Below, piece by piece: positions 1-9,766 of a stretch of 64,000 nucleotides of DNA. This stretch comes from an uncultured Parabacteroides sp. (GTDB taxonomy: Bacteria > Bacteroidota > Bacteroidia > Bacteroidales > Tannerellaceae). The notes beneath the pieces were generated by a model. It searched no databases. It was not told the origin of the DNA and saw only the letters and a program-made list of their open reading frames with translations. The position numbers were made by a program, and so were the translations under genes. Each line of letters begins with the position of its first letter. The stretch's first letter is position 1. The stretch spans positions 186,001 through 250,000 of the forward strand of contig CALUZV010000001.1 of assembly GCA_944325345.1 (NCBI GenBank), in the 5' to 3' direction.

Positions 1-2040
1 GCCACAAGCAAAGGCGTTTATGCTATCAAGAATGAAAAGGCAATCCAAAAGCTGAATGATATTTATACGTTAAGTATTGCCTTTAATCCTCAAAACCCAG
101 AAATCCGATATAGTGGAGAGATGGATGGTGTCTATCGCACGACGTCCAAGGGGAAAAAAAAGATAGCAGATATAGAACAAGCAACCAAAATGGAGTTCGC
201 CCAAGAATCCCTATGGATAGAGACTCTATATGGGGAAATCTATCAAATAGACAACAAACTACATATCACCCAACGGGAAAATGGAAATAGTCGCTTATAT
301 ATCAGTCCCGAGAAAGAGGTTTTCGTCCTTAATATAGAGGGATATTCGAAAATAGACAATATCACATCAAACGGACAGGCTACCCCAATGGCCAAGAATG
401 ACGAAGGGAGCGATTGGTGGCCAGGCTTTGCTGCGCATACGCCCTCTGGTAATGAGAAATGGGTCGTAAATGGAAGTGGCAGGGGCATTCATGTCTTGAC
501 AGAAAACAAACTCAATACACAAAAGACCGAGCAACTCCTACCATTAAATAATTATATCGTCCGGACACTCTATCTGGAAGACAACAATCATGCTTGGATT
601 GGGGGAGACTTTGGTCTGATTCATATTAATCTAACAGCAGAGGATGGTGCGTATCGCCATACACCAGATGTATTTATCCGGAGTATTGTGCTGAATCGTG
701 ATTCCGTTTACTTTGGCGGATACAATCAAGACTTGGCTTTATTTACAGACCTAATCCAAAATGCTGTATTCCCAAGTAATATAAACAACTTTGAATTTCA
801 GTTCTCCACTAATACAGATAATATAAATACGAATGCAAATTATATCCAATATGCCTATTATCTGGAGGGATACGAGCAAAATTGGTCAGCATGGCAAACA
901 GCTTCAGGGAAGGAATATACCAATCTATCGCATGGTAATTATATCTTCCACATAAAGACAAAAGATGCTTTTGGTAGGGAAAGTGAAGAGAAAAGCTATG
1001 CTTTCAGGATTGAAAAACCCATATATCTGACGTGGTACGCTATTGTTTGCTATATCGCTCTTGGCATCGCATTAGTATTAGCTTTCGTTCGATGGAGAAT
1101 CCAAGCATTACAAAAAGAGAAGGAACGGCTGGAAGAAATCGTAAAAAGCCGTACCGCAGAGGTCGTTCGCCAGCGTGATGAAATCGTAGAAAAGTCTGAA
1201 CGCTTGGAGAAAGCCCTCGGTGAATTGAAGGAAGCTCAGGATCAACTCATCCGTCAAGAGAAAGCTGCCATGATGGGTAAACTGACTGGTGGTTTGATAG
1301 ACCGTATATTGAATCCTCTGAACTATATCATCAACTTCTCCCATCTTTCTATCTTACTATTGAAAGACATGAAAGAAGACATCGAAGACGAAGAAGAAAA
1401 TATCTCAGAAGATAATTATGAAGATATGCAAGAGATTCTAAGTATGATGGATACACATCTTTCAAAGATAGAAGAACATGGGAATAGCACGTCCCGCATC
1501 CTGAAGGCGATGGAAGAGATGTTGGCCGATCACCGTATAAATCTCGTCCCAACGGATATCAATCATCTGTGTGTATCGAATCTCAACGTCTTGAAAGAAT
1601 ATTATAAGAAAGAAATCGAGGAAATGAATATCCGTGTTCTTTTCCATCCCCAAGAAGATACACCTCTGGTCGAAGCAGATAAAATACAATTAGGAAAATC
1701 TATCCTCAGTATGCTCCAGAACTGTATTTATGCCGTTCGCAAGAAATGGGAAAAACAGCCTTACGAGGCAGAAATATCCCTTTCTATCGGACAAGAAGAA
1801 GACAATAGTATTGCTATCCGAATCCGAGATAATGGTATCGGTATAGAAAAAGGCATCTTGGATAAAATCTTTGATCCGTTCTTTACGACAAAAACAACAT
1901 CCGAGGCAGCAGGTGTAGGTTTATATCTAAGTCGAGAAATTATTTTAAGCCATCATGGGACTCTTGGCGTAAAATCAGAAAAAGATATTTATACAGAATT
2001 TACTATTAAATTAAACAGATATCATGGAGACGAACAATAA
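1..2040 (+). CDS. Propeller-type membrane sensor, degenerate histidine kinase (5' partial)
   Basis: The gene is already open at the left edge, so its start lies outside the window; 679 codons are visible. Order of parts: two-component-regulator propeller repeats (for example TSKGVY at the very start), a Y_Y_Y-like beta domain near residues 240-310, one membrane segment near 342-365, a coiled coil, a dimerisation region and a C-terminal HATPase. The ATPase keeps DNGIGI and a GVGLYLS G2 box. The dimerisation helix reads GGLIDRILNPLN where the next gene has SAGIAHEIQNPLN, so the phospho-acceptor His is replaced by Asp (residue 434 from the window start). There is no receiver or AraC domain, so this is not a classic hybrid system. 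Its 3' end overlaps the next kinase gene by 17 bp, which implies coupled translation. I infer a sensing pseudokinase that works with its neighbour; that partnership is unproven. Confidence 0.85.
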   Translation, partial: ATSKGVYAIKNEKAIQKLNDIYTLSIAFNPQNPEIRYSGEMDGVYRTTSKGKKKIADIEQATKMEFAQESLWIETLYGEIYQIDNKLHITQRENGNSRLYISPEKEVFVLNIEGYSKIDNITSNGQATPMAKNDEGSDWWPGFAAHTPSGNEKWVVNGSGRGIHVLTENKLNTQKTEQLLPLNNYIVRTLYLEDNNHAWIGGDFGLIHINLTAEDGAYRHTPDVFIRSIVLNRDSVYFGGYNQDLALFTDLIQNAVFPSNINNFEFQFSTNTDNINTNANYIQYAYYLEGYEQNWSAWQTASGKEYTNLSHGNYIFHIKTKDAFGRESEEKSYAFRIEKPIYLTWYAIVCYIALGIALVLAFVRWRIQALQKEKERLEEIVKSRTAEVVRQRDEIVEKSERLEKALGELKEAQDQLIRQEKAAMMGKLTGGLIDRILNPLNYIINFSHLSILLLKDMKEDIEDEEENISEDNYEDMQEILSMMDTHLSKIEEHGNSTSRILKAMEEMLADHRINLVPTDINHLCVSNLNVLKEYYKKEIEEMNIRVLFHPQEDTPLVEADKIQLGKSILSMLQNCIYAVRKKWEKQPYEAEISLSIGQEEDNSIAIRIRDNGIGIEKGILDKIFDPFFTTKTTSEAAGVGLYLSREIILSHHGTLGVKSEKDIYTEFTIKLNRYHGDEQ

Positions 2041-2872
2041 CATCAAAATCGCATCACTCGAAGAGCAAATAAAAACTCTTGAAGAGCAATTGCAAAAGTC
2101 TGAAAAGTTAGCTTCTTTAGGTACGTTAAGTGCCGGTATCGCACATGAGATTCAGAATCCGCTGAATTTTGTCATCAATTTCAGCCAGATGGCCAATGAT
2201 ATGGTCGATGATTTGACTGATATTTTTGATGAAAAAGATATAGACCTTGAGGCCGAGGAGAATAAAGAATTGGCAGATACGATTGCAACCCTACGTTCTT
2301 ACTTAGCCAAAATAGCAGAACATGGGCATCGAGCTACCGATATTATTCAAGGCATTCTATTGTATTCTCGCGGGAAAGCAGACCAATTTGTTCCAACAGA
2401 CTTAGCAAGCTTGTTGAAGAAATATGTATGGCTCTCATTCCATGCTATGCGTGCCAATCTGACGGACTTTAATGTAACTATACATGAAGAATACGATCCG
2501 GCTATCGGTGAAGTAAATATTGTTCCTCAAGACTTAAGTCGGGCTATCATCAATCTGATGAATAATGCTTGCTATGCTGTATGGAAAAAGCAGAAATCAG
2601 AAGACTCTGCATACCAACCGACAATTATCATCCGAACAAAACGCATAGAAAATCATTATACCATTGAGATTGAAGATAATGGTATCGGCATGTCAGATGA
2701 GACGAAACAACAACTCTTTACAGCTTTCTTCACGACAAAACCTGCTGGAGAAGGGACTGGGTTGGGATTATCTATAACTCGCAACATTATAGAAAAGCAA
2801 CATAACGGACATATTTCATTTGAATCGGAGGAAGGGGAATATACGAAGTTTATTATAGAATTGCCTTTATAA
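2024..2872 (+). CDS. Soluble histidine kinase
   Basis: A 282-residue cytoplasmic kinase with no membrane segment. A coiled coil (residues 5-30) leads into a HisKA-like box with His41 in GIAHEIQNPLN, then an N box (NLMNNACYAV), DNGIGM and a GTGLGLS G2 box, so both phospho-acceptor and ATPase look intact. It is clearly homologous to the C-terminal half of the preceding gene and overlaps it by 17 bp, so the pair probably arose by duplication. There is no sensor domain and no response regulator nearby, so input may come from the upstream membrane protein and output must act elsewhere. The TonB receptor gene begins 47 bp downstream, possibly on the same transcript. Kinase identity is secure; the heteromeric pairing is inference. 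Confidence 0.9.
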   Translation: METNNNIKIASLEEQIKTLEEQLQKSEKLASLGTLSAGIAHEIQNPLNFVINFSQMANDMVDDLTDIFDEKDIDLEAEENKELADTIATLRSYLAKIAEHGHRATDIIQGILLYSRGKADQFVPTDLASLLKKYVWLSFHAMRANLTDFNVTIHEEYDPAIGEVNIVPQDLSRAIINLMNNACYAVWKKQKSEDSAYQPTIIIRTKRIENHYTIEIEDNGIGMSDETKQQLFTAFFTTKPAGEGTGLGLSITRNIIEKQHNGHISFESEEGEYTKFIIELPL

Positions 2873-2919
2873 CTACTATGTTCCTTCTTTATCATCCGAA
2901 TAGTTGTAAATCAAAAAAG

Positions 2920-5328
2920 ATGAAAACAGAGAATAATCATCTTCGGTCAGTTCTGAATTTGCCATTCTTAATTCTGAATTGTCTTCTATATTTCCTATTA
3001 ATCCCCCAGCCTGCTTTCGGCCAAGGAGAAATGGGAGCACGGCAATCTTTTGCCCAAGCCGAATCAGAATATCAAATAGGACGTATTGATAATGCCATCA
3101 CTATAGTCAATGCCAATGTTTCACACTATGATGGAACATTAAAATCCGGAGCTTACCGTTTGTTGGCCCTTTGTTATCTTGCGCAAGATAATATAGAAGA
3201 AGCCAACCGTTACGTGGATCTTCTACTACAAGAAGACCCATACTATAGTATTACCGTGAACGACCCAGAGAGGTTTGCAGAACTAATTCGGGATAAGAAA
3301 GAAGGGAAAACGACAATTGTAACAGCATCACAACAATCAGAAACTCTTGAAGAAGCACCTGTTCCGGTAACACTAATTACGGAAGAGATGATAAAAGCTA
3401 TTGGAGCACGTACATTAAAAGATGTGCTATTAGCCTATGTGCCAGGTATTACCTCGGTAGAAAGCCCAAATGAAGTCAACGTTGCTATGCATGGAGTTTA
3501 TTCTGCTGGACAAGAAAAAATACTAATCATGATCAACGGACAACGAATGAACGCACGTGCAACTAACAAAGCAGCACCAGATTATAGTATATCTTTGAAT
3601 AAAATAAAACAAATTGAAGTCCTACGCGGTCCGGCATCTTCTCTGTATGGGAATGTTGCCCTTATGGCTGTAGTTAATATTATTACTAAAAGTGGTTCAG
3701 AAATTAATGGTATTAAAGTGTCAGCTGGAGTTGGAAACTTTAAAACTGGACAAGGGAATCTATTATTGGGGAAACATTTTATGAATGTTGATTTCATGGG
3801 ATGGGCCTCATTCTATTCTTCTCAAGGTGAAAAAGTATTCATCCCCCAAAAACAAGCTATTGGAGAAAATCCACACAATAGTTATGCCAGAATTGATGCC
3901 TTCAATCACCTACCATCATACGATTATGGCTTTATCATAAACTGGGAAAATTTCTCCCTCAATTTTAATCGTCGATATGGGAAAAAAGTACCCCCATTCG
4001 CAGATATCCATACATCTATGGGGTCTCCTTATAATTATGACAATTATAAACACTTCAATGGAGAATCTGTAGGCCATGGTATGACTTTCACACACGCAGG
4101 AATTCGTTACAATAAACAATTAGGAAAATTCTATATTGATATAAACGCTTATTTTGATCTAAATAAAAGTAATTTATACTCCATCCCAGGAGATTCTATT
4201 TATGCTCCAATGGATGATACTGGACATTATGGCTTCTTTCAGGTTATTAATTGGTCGGAATATGCTCTTGGCGGAATAGCGACAATCAACTATAGCTATC
4301 CCGATCTTGGAATTTTAGGCAAAGGAAATCTATTGTTTGGTATCCAAACGGAATACATGAATCTGTACGGCTCAGAAGGATTTGTAGGAGAGAATTTCAA
4401 TCAAGTATTTAAATATTGGCCTGTCAACCCAATTGCTATAGGACATGAAATCTCTTATTCACCATTCATCCAAATAAAACATACATTTAACAAGAACTGG
4501 ATTCTAAATGTTGGAGGACGTGAAGATTTTAAAAAACGCAAGAATGGAAAATTGTATTCTTCCTTTTCACCACGTATATCACTCATTTATTTAATGAACA
4601 AGTATCTTACATTAAAAACGAGCTATTCTCGTTCATTTGTAGATGCTCCTTATTTTTATCGATATAATGAGTCTCCATCATATAAAGGTCCAGAAGATCT
4701 ACGCCCAGAATATATGAACGCAGTACAATTTAGTTTCAATTACAAACCCAATTCCCGATTTCTGTGGGATGGCGTCTTTTTCTATAATAATTTAACAAAC
4801 TTCATATTCAGAGATACCAATTTAAGTTCAGATGATTATCCTTATATGAATGCGGGAGAATTACAAACATTTGGTATCGAAAATACACTGCAATATATTA
4901 CACCTCGTTTCTTTGCCAACTTCAATATAACTTGGCAAACAGTACTAGACGGAAAGAATTACATGTTTAGAGGTCATCAGAATTATAATATTCCCAATTG
5001 GTTTGCTAATTTAACATTACAAGGCTATCTTTTCAAACAAAAAGAACACGCAGTTTGGCTATATGGATCAGGAAGACTAATCGGTAAGCAATTATCTCCT
5101 ATCGACAATATTGTGATTGGAGGAATAAATAGGACAGATCATGAATATACACTTCCAACAGAATTTATTTTAAATGCAGGTATTCGCTATCAATACAAAC
5201 GTATTGAAACACAACTAGCATTCTATAACCTATTTGACAATGAATATTATCAAGGAGGTAGCACCCCTATACCTTATATCCAACAAGGTTTTTCGCTTCT
5301 CTTATCTTTATCTTATACATTAAAATAA
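2920..5328 (+). CDS. TonB-dependent outer-membrane receptor with TPR-like N-terminus
   Basis: An 802-residue outer-membrane receptor for energised uptake. The start at MKTENNH is preferred over an in-frame ATG 42 bp upstream because it gives a normal signal peptide ending near PAFGQ. After cleavage comes a TPR-like stretch of about 100 residues (YQIGRIDNAI; YRLLALCYLAQDNIEEA), then the plug (VPVTLITEEMIKAIG; IEVLRGPASSLYGN; VNIITKSG) and a 22-strand-type barrel rich in aromatic residues up to the C-terminus. No SusD partner follows, so it is not a SusC glycan importer; siderophore, cobalamin or peptide receptors are the closer analogy. It lies 12 bp upstream of the NRPS gene and likely shares its transcript, which suggests transport of the NRPS product or a related molecule. 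The ligand is unknown. Confidence 0.9.
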   Translation: MKTENNHLRSVLNLPFLILNCLLYFLLIPQPAFGQGEMGARQSFAQAESEYQIGRIDNAITIVNANVSHYDGTLKSGAYRLLALCYLAQDNIEEANRYVDLLLQEDPYYSITVNDPERFAELIRDKKEGKTTIVTASQQSETLEEAPVPVTLITEEMIKAIGARTLKDVLLAYVPGITSVESPNEVNVAMHGVYSAGQEKILIMINGQRMNARATNKAAPDYSISLNKIKQIEVLRGPASSLYGNVALMAVVNIITKSGSEINGIKVSAGVGNFKTGQGNLLLGKHFMNVDFMGWASFYSSQGEKVFIPQKQAIGENPHNSYARIDAFNHLPSYDYGFIINWENFSLNFNRRYGKKVPPFADIHTSMGSPYNYDNYKHFNGESVGHGMTFTHAGIRYNKQLGKFYIDINAYFDLNKSNLYSIPGDSIYAPMDDTGHYGFFQVINWSEYALGGIATINYSYPDLGILGKGNLLFGIQTEYMNLYGSEGFVGENFNQVFKYWPVNPIAIGHEISYSPFIQIKHTFNKNWILNVGGREDFKKRKNGKLYSSFSPRISLIYLMNKYLTLKTSYSRSFVDAPYFYRYNESPSYKGPEDLRPEYMNAVQFSFNYKPNSRFLWDGVFFYNNLTNFIFRDTNLSSDDYPYMNAGELQTFGIENTLQYITPRFFANFNITWQTVLDGKNYMFRGHQNYNIPNWFANLTLQGYLFKQKEHAVWLYGSGRLIGKQLSPIDNIVIGGINRTDHEYTLPTEFILNAGIRYQYKRIETQLAFYNLFDNEYYQGGSTPIPYIQQGFSLLLSLSYTLK

Positions 5329-5340
5329 AATTAAATCAAT

Positions 5341-8300
5341 ATGAAAGTCGAACTAAATAAATTCCAACACATATTATGGAAATACGCAGAACTTTATCCT
5401 AAGAACTTTTATAATTTAGGACTAAGTTTTCATCTTTCTTCGCATTTACAAAAAGAGCTCTTACATCAAGCTTGTACGTATTTAGTCCAATCTGTGGATA
5501 GCTTACATGCAATCTTAGTTCAAGAGAATGGTAAATTGTGGTTAGAAACACAAAATAGTACCAAGATAGACTACCAATTAGCAGAAGGTACGCAATCTAT
5601 AGATATTTGTGAATCAGATATGCAAACTTTTACTAGAAAAACCTTTGACCTTTTTACAGAACATCCTATTCGATTCAAACTTTATGAACTAACCGACAAC
5701 TCCTTTATGTTCGTAATTGTATTTCATCATATCTGTATTGACGGAATATCAGTAATTGATTTACTAAATTTACTTGCTCTTATCTATGACTCATTGTTGG
5801 AAAGGGGAGAATATCCTGAATTAGAAATTGCCTCCATGCAAGACGGAGAAAAAGCAATGCAAGCAATGAACATTCCGACACGTTTTGAGGCTGCTCTTGA
5901 TTATTGGCATCCAATACTAAACATGAAATCTCAAAGTCTCCATCTGATAGATGATAATACTACTCTGGCAGAAAAGAATTATGAATTTGACTATGAAAGT
6001 TTTCAGATTGAAGCGATTCTTATGAAAGAAATCCAGCACTTAGCTAAACAAAACACAACTACACCTTTTCTTATCATTTTATCAGCGTGGATGCTAATAA
6101 TGAATAGATTGACAGGACAAGAAACTATTTTTATTGACACAGCCATAAACCTTCGTCCCGCTAAGTTGCATAATCTTATTGGATTTTTTGTCAATAATCT
6201 GCCTATGTTCTTATCGTTTAGTAATCAAATGAATGGGGTAGAAATGTTTAATCAATTGACTCTACAACGCAAACAACTGAAAAAAGTTCAGCAATTCTCT
6301 TTTCCAGAAATCGCTGTAGCCCTAAAAGAGAAAAAACAAACGAATATCCTGGGCAATACCAACGTTGGCATCAACTTTGTAAGCTGGAGCGATAGCCTGC
6401 ACATTCCTTTCGAAAATGTAGACTGCAAATTTTATAAGCGCCTAGATAATTTTTCAACATTCGATTTACTATTGGAAGTTGATCCTACTTCCGGTTATGC
6501 TCGTATTTGTTATAATAAAGCATTAGAAAGATCCTTTATAAAAATACTCATTTCATCTTTTCTAAATGTATTAAACACCTTAGTACAAAATCCTACTATA
6601 CCTCTATCAAAGGTTCAACTTTGCTCCAAGGATCAGATAGAGAATACAAAAGCAGAGATAACAGCCCGTTTAAAATCCATACCTTCTATATCGACTTCCA
6701 TTAACGAGGTATTTGAATCAATAGTTCATAAATATCCTCAAAGAACCGCTTTAGTTTATAATAAACAACGACTGTCATTTGAGAATCTTCTGATGCTTTC
6801 TAAAACTTATGCCCAAAACATTCGTTATCAATATCAGTCGCAGTTCCATAAAGAGCTGGATTTGGGGACACCTATTGGTATTTGTACTACCAACAAAATG
6901 CAAGCCATTATCTGGATATTCAGTATTCTTCGTGCAGGAGGAAGTTATGTATTCCTGCCAACGGATTACCCTATACAGCGTTTACAATTCTGGGTTGATG
7001 ATTATCATATCCCCTGCATTTTATTAGGGGAAGGGGGAAAGATTATAACCCAATTAAAGAATGTATTTATTTGTACACCAAACTCAAAGACAATAGAAAG
7101 CAGTCCATTACCAACAGTTAAGCCAAATACGACTGCCTACATTATTTCTACATCCGGAACAACAGGACAACCTAAAGGTGTCCCCATATCACATAAACAA
7201 ATAATTCTTTTAAGCCAATCTGAAGCTGGATTCAAAAATAGACAATACACCATGCTTCAATATGCAAGTTTAACTTTTGATGCTTCAGTTTGGGAATTAT
7301 TCACAGGTCTATTGCATGGTAATACAGTTGTTTGTGCAACCGACGAAGAAAGATTATCGCCAACCCTATTATCTCAACTTATTGAGAAGGAATCGGTTTC
7401 TTTAGCTTTACTACCACCGGTTTTACTCCAAACAATTCAAGACGAAACACCTTATAAACTAACACCCCTTAAAACTTTATGTGTTGGAGGAGATGCAACT
7501 CCGGAAAGAGTTATCCGATATTGGCAAAAGGGACGTCAATTATACAACTTATATGGCCCTACGGAAGCTACCGTCGTAGCTACCGCATGCGAAACAAACG
7601 AAACGACACGTGCTAATGATATTGGGAAACCTCTTAATTCCGTTTCCATCTATATATTAGACACACACCTAAACATACAACCAGATTTTTTCAAAGGAGA
7701 ATTATATCTCGGAGGTCCCCAATTAACTTCTGGATATATTAACCGGTCGGAACTTAACGCTAGTAAATTTATTCAGAATCCTTATGCTTCAGATATGGAC
7801 CGTGAACTTGGACAAAATTTGATGCTCTATAAGACAGGAGATATTGTTTCCCGCCAACCTAACGGACATATACTTTTCCATGGACGTTGCGACTATCAGG
7901 TGAAAGTTCATGGTTTCCGTATTGAATTAGGAGAGATTGAGAATCAATTGAATCAACTTTCCAATGTGCTCCGCGCAGTTGTTGTACTACGAACTATAGA
8001 TGATGAATCTCAGATTGTAGCTTATGTTCAACTCCGTTCTGGATTTTCTAATGCTTCAGCAACTTCTCTGCGCAAAGACTTAGAGAAATATTTACCATAT
8101 TATATGATTCCTGCTGTTTGGTCGTTTGTCGAATCTTTTCCTATGACTACCAATGGTAAGATAGACTTAAAACTATTGCCAGCACCAGAAATAGCCAAAG
8201 ATAATAACCTTTCAATTAAACCAACCACATCAGACGAACAGCTACTTACTGCTATCGTAAATTCAGTTTTAGGGACTAACAATATCAGTATAGATACAGA

Positions 8301-9111
8301 TCTGTTCAATTTAGGACTTACATCCATACAAGTAATGATTATTGTTTCACAAGCATCCTCACTGGGATTAGAGCTTTCGGCTTCAGCATTCTATCGCTAC
8401 CGAACTATACAAGCTATAGCAAATCATAAAGAGGCATCCTTATGTTTCTGGCATTCTTGGCAAGAAAATAAACCTATCGCTATTATCGTTTGCGGAGATA
8501 CTCATTTTGCTCCAGACTATTTAAATGTTGCCAATAGGTTAGCAGAAACTTATTCCGTCCTTGTGCTTGAATCATATCATGAATATCAGCATACAGTGCC
8601 TTGGGAATCTTTGATCCAAGTTTATAAAACAATTGTAAATCAAATATTGAACGGCCGAGAGCCCGAATTAATCTGTGGTTTTTGTATAGGAGGAGAAATT
8701 GCTTTGAGCATTGCTTCTCTTTTAGTAAAAAATGCATCTGCTCCCCATCTGTTACTCTTGGATAGCTTTGCAAATCGGAATAAACTTCTTCCAGTCGCGA
8801 TGGATTACCCAGGAATATCTATAGCAATGGCTGCACGCTATCAAGAAGAGACAAATACCCTTCTTCAAACAGAACAGCTACCGGATTATAGCGGAGATAT
8901 TCATATCGTCTTGGCCAACCAATTCACAACAGAACGGATGCAGGCAGACGAAAACCTATGCTCAAACCTCTTACAACAGTTTGAAGGTAATGCAACAGAA
9001 TGGAAACGTCGTTATCCTCAGTGTACGATAGAATGGGTTGAGGCGCAACATTGGAATCTACTTTCACGCTATTCCCCCAATTTGACAGATAAAATCAAGA
9101 ACAATATTTAA
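5341..9111 (+). CDS. Single-module nonribosomal peptide synthetase (C-A-T-TE)
   Basis: A 1256-residue NRPS. The condensation domain covers about residues 1-430 with an intact HHICIDG motif (129-135). The adenylation domain (about 470-950) has TSGTTGQPKG, FDASVWE, NLYGPTEA, YKTGD and NGKIDLKLL. The carrier domain has Ser995 in LGLTSIQ. The thioesterase domain (about 1020-1256) has GFCIGG, with Cys1115 where Ser is usual, and His1237. Reading the specificity pocket by eye gives D-A-W-L-C-G-L-V-V-K, which looks hydrophobic; I cannot name the amino acid. With a C domain but no upstream module, it could N-acylate one amino acid, join to another carrier, or work iteratively. No phosphopantetheinyl transferase or exporter gene is in the window. 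Its base composition is strongly AT-rich, like the receptor upstream. Confidence 0.93.
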   Translation: MKVELNKFQHILWKYAELYPKNFYNLGLSFHLSSHLQKELLHQACTYLVQSVDSLHAILVQENGKLWLETQNSTKIDYQLAEGTQSIDICESDMQTFTRKTFDLFTEHPIRFKLYELTDNSFMFVIVFHHICIDGISVIDLLNLLALIYDSLLERGEYPELEIASMQDGEKAMQAMNIPTRFEAALDYWHPILNMKSQSLHLIDDNTTLAEKNYEFDYESFQIEAILMKEIQHLAKQNTTTPFLIILSAWMLIMNRLTGQETIFIDTAINLRPAKLHNLIGFFVNNLPMFLSFSNQMNGVEMFNQLTLQRKQLKKVQQFSFPEIAVALKEKKQTNILGNTNVGINFVSWSDSLHIPFENVDCKFYKRLDNFSTFDLLLEVDPTSGYARICYNKALERSFIKILISSFLNVLNTLVQNPTIPLSKVQLCSKDQIENTKAEITARLKSIPSISTSINEVFESIVHKYPQRTALVYNKQRLSFENLLMLSKTYAQNIRYQYQSQFHKELDLGTPIGICTTNKMQAIIWIFSILRAGGSYVFLPTDYPIQRLQFWVDDYHIPCILLGEGGKIITQLKNVFICTPNSKTIESSPLPTVKPNTTAYIISTSGTTGQPKGVPISHKQIILLSQSEAGFKNRQYTMLQYASLTFDASVWELFTGLLHGNTVVCATDEERLSPTLLSQLIEKESVSLALLPPVLLQTIQDETPYKLTPLKTLCVGGDATPERVIRYWQKGRQLYNLYGPTEATVVATACETNETTRANDIGKPLNSVSIYILDTHLNIQPDFFKGELYLGGPQLTSGYINRSELNASKFIQNPYASDMDRELGQNLMLYKTGDIVSRQPNGHILFHGRCDYQVKVHGFRIELGEIENQLNQLSNVLRAVVVLRTIDDESQIVAYVQLRSGFSNASATSLRKDLEKYLPYYMIPAVWSFVESFPMTTNGKIDLKLLPAPEIAKDNNLSIKPTTSDEQLLTAIVNSVLGTNNISIDTDLFNLGLTSIQVMIIVSQASSLGLELSASAFYRYRTIQAIANHKEASLCFWHSWQENKPIAIIVCGDTHFAPDYLNVANRLAETYSVLVLESYHEYQHTVPWESLIQVYKTIVNQILNGREPELICGFCIGGEIALSIASLLVKNASAPHLLLLDSFANRNKLLPVAMDYPGISIAMAARYQEETNTLLQTEQLPDYSGDIHIVLANQFTTERMQADENLCSNLLQQFEGNATEWKRRYPQCTIEWVEAQHWNLLSRYSPNLTDKIKNNI

Positions 9112-9121
9112 ATTCTATGAT

Positions 9122-9667
9122 ATGGACACATCTTCTCTAATCTCTTCCATCCTCTCCCGCTCCTCCCTCCGCCGCTTCACCAGCGAGCCGGTTTCCGACG
9201 AGGCTGTACAGACATTGCTTCATGCGGCGATGGCTGCGCCGAGCTCTATGAACTTGCAACCTTGGCACTTTATTGTCATTCGGGACGAGAAGCTCAAGCT
9301 GGAGCTTAGGTCTTGTTTGCCTTATGCGAAGATGTTGAAGGACGGGAGTATTGGAATTGTTGTTTGTGGGGATACTTCGTTATATGAACGGGTAAATCGC
9401 ATGGATGGCGAAGATAATACTCTTTATTGGGTTCAGGATTGTTCGGCGGCTTCCGAGAATCTTTTGCTGGCTGCTCATGCGCTGGGTCTGGGTGCTGTCT
9501 GGACGGGGGTATATCCGTTGGAAAGTCGCGTCAGCAAGTTGCAGGAATTGCTGCGGATTCCTTCATCCATCGTTCCTCTAAATCTGATTGTGGTCGGACA
9601 TCCTGCTTCCTCAGCCAAGCCTATGGATAAATGGGATGCGACGAAAATTCATTACGAGCATTTCTAA
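9122..9667 (+). CDS. Nitroreductase family flavoprotein
   Basis: A 181-residue FMN-dependent oxidoreductase. The N-terminus has SRSSLRRFTSEPVSDE, followed by AAMAAPSSMNLQPWHFIVI, the usual phosphate-binding and substrate region. The C-terminal half has AHALGLGAVWTGVYP, also typical of the family. It starts only 10 bp after the NRPS stop, yet its codons are much more GC-rich than that gene and match the rest of the window. It may be a native gene that now marks the island edge, or a tailoring enzyme read from the same transcript. A strong hairpin terminator follows. The substrate cannot be predicted. Confidence 0.85.
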   Translation: MDTSSLISSILSRSSLRRFTSEPVSDEAVQTLLHAAMAAPSSMNLQPWHFIVIRDEKLKLELRSCLPYAKMLKDGSIGIVVCGDTSLYERVNRMDGEDNTLYWVQDCSAASENLLLAAHALGLGAVWTGVYPLESRVSKLQELLRIPSSIVPLNLIVVGHPASSAKPMDKWDATKIHYEHF

Positions 9668-9690
9668 AAGGCCTAAAGGGATAGACGAAA

Positions 9691-9750
9691 ATACCGCAGC
9701 AAACTGATTCGGATTATCATTCCTGAATCGTTTACTGCGGTATATTTTTT
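9691..9750 (+). terminator. Hairpin terminator after nitroreductase
   Basis: Arms ATACCGCAGCAAAC and GTTTACTGCGGTAT pair with one wobble or mismatch, with a further GATTC/GAATC pairing inside, and the stem is followed by a run of six T. It closes the rightward unit and faces the end of the leftward fucosidase gene. Confidence 0.8.
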
Positions 9751-9766
9751 AGCTTCGCGCCTCAGC

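Noticed and set aside
1..2872. Hybrid two-component system
   Set aside because: No receiver or AraC-type DNA-binding domain is present in either kinase gene.
2920..9111. SusC/SusD glycan uptake locus
   Set aside because: No SusD-like lipoprotein follows the receptor, and the neighbour is an NRPS rather than a glycoside hydrolase.
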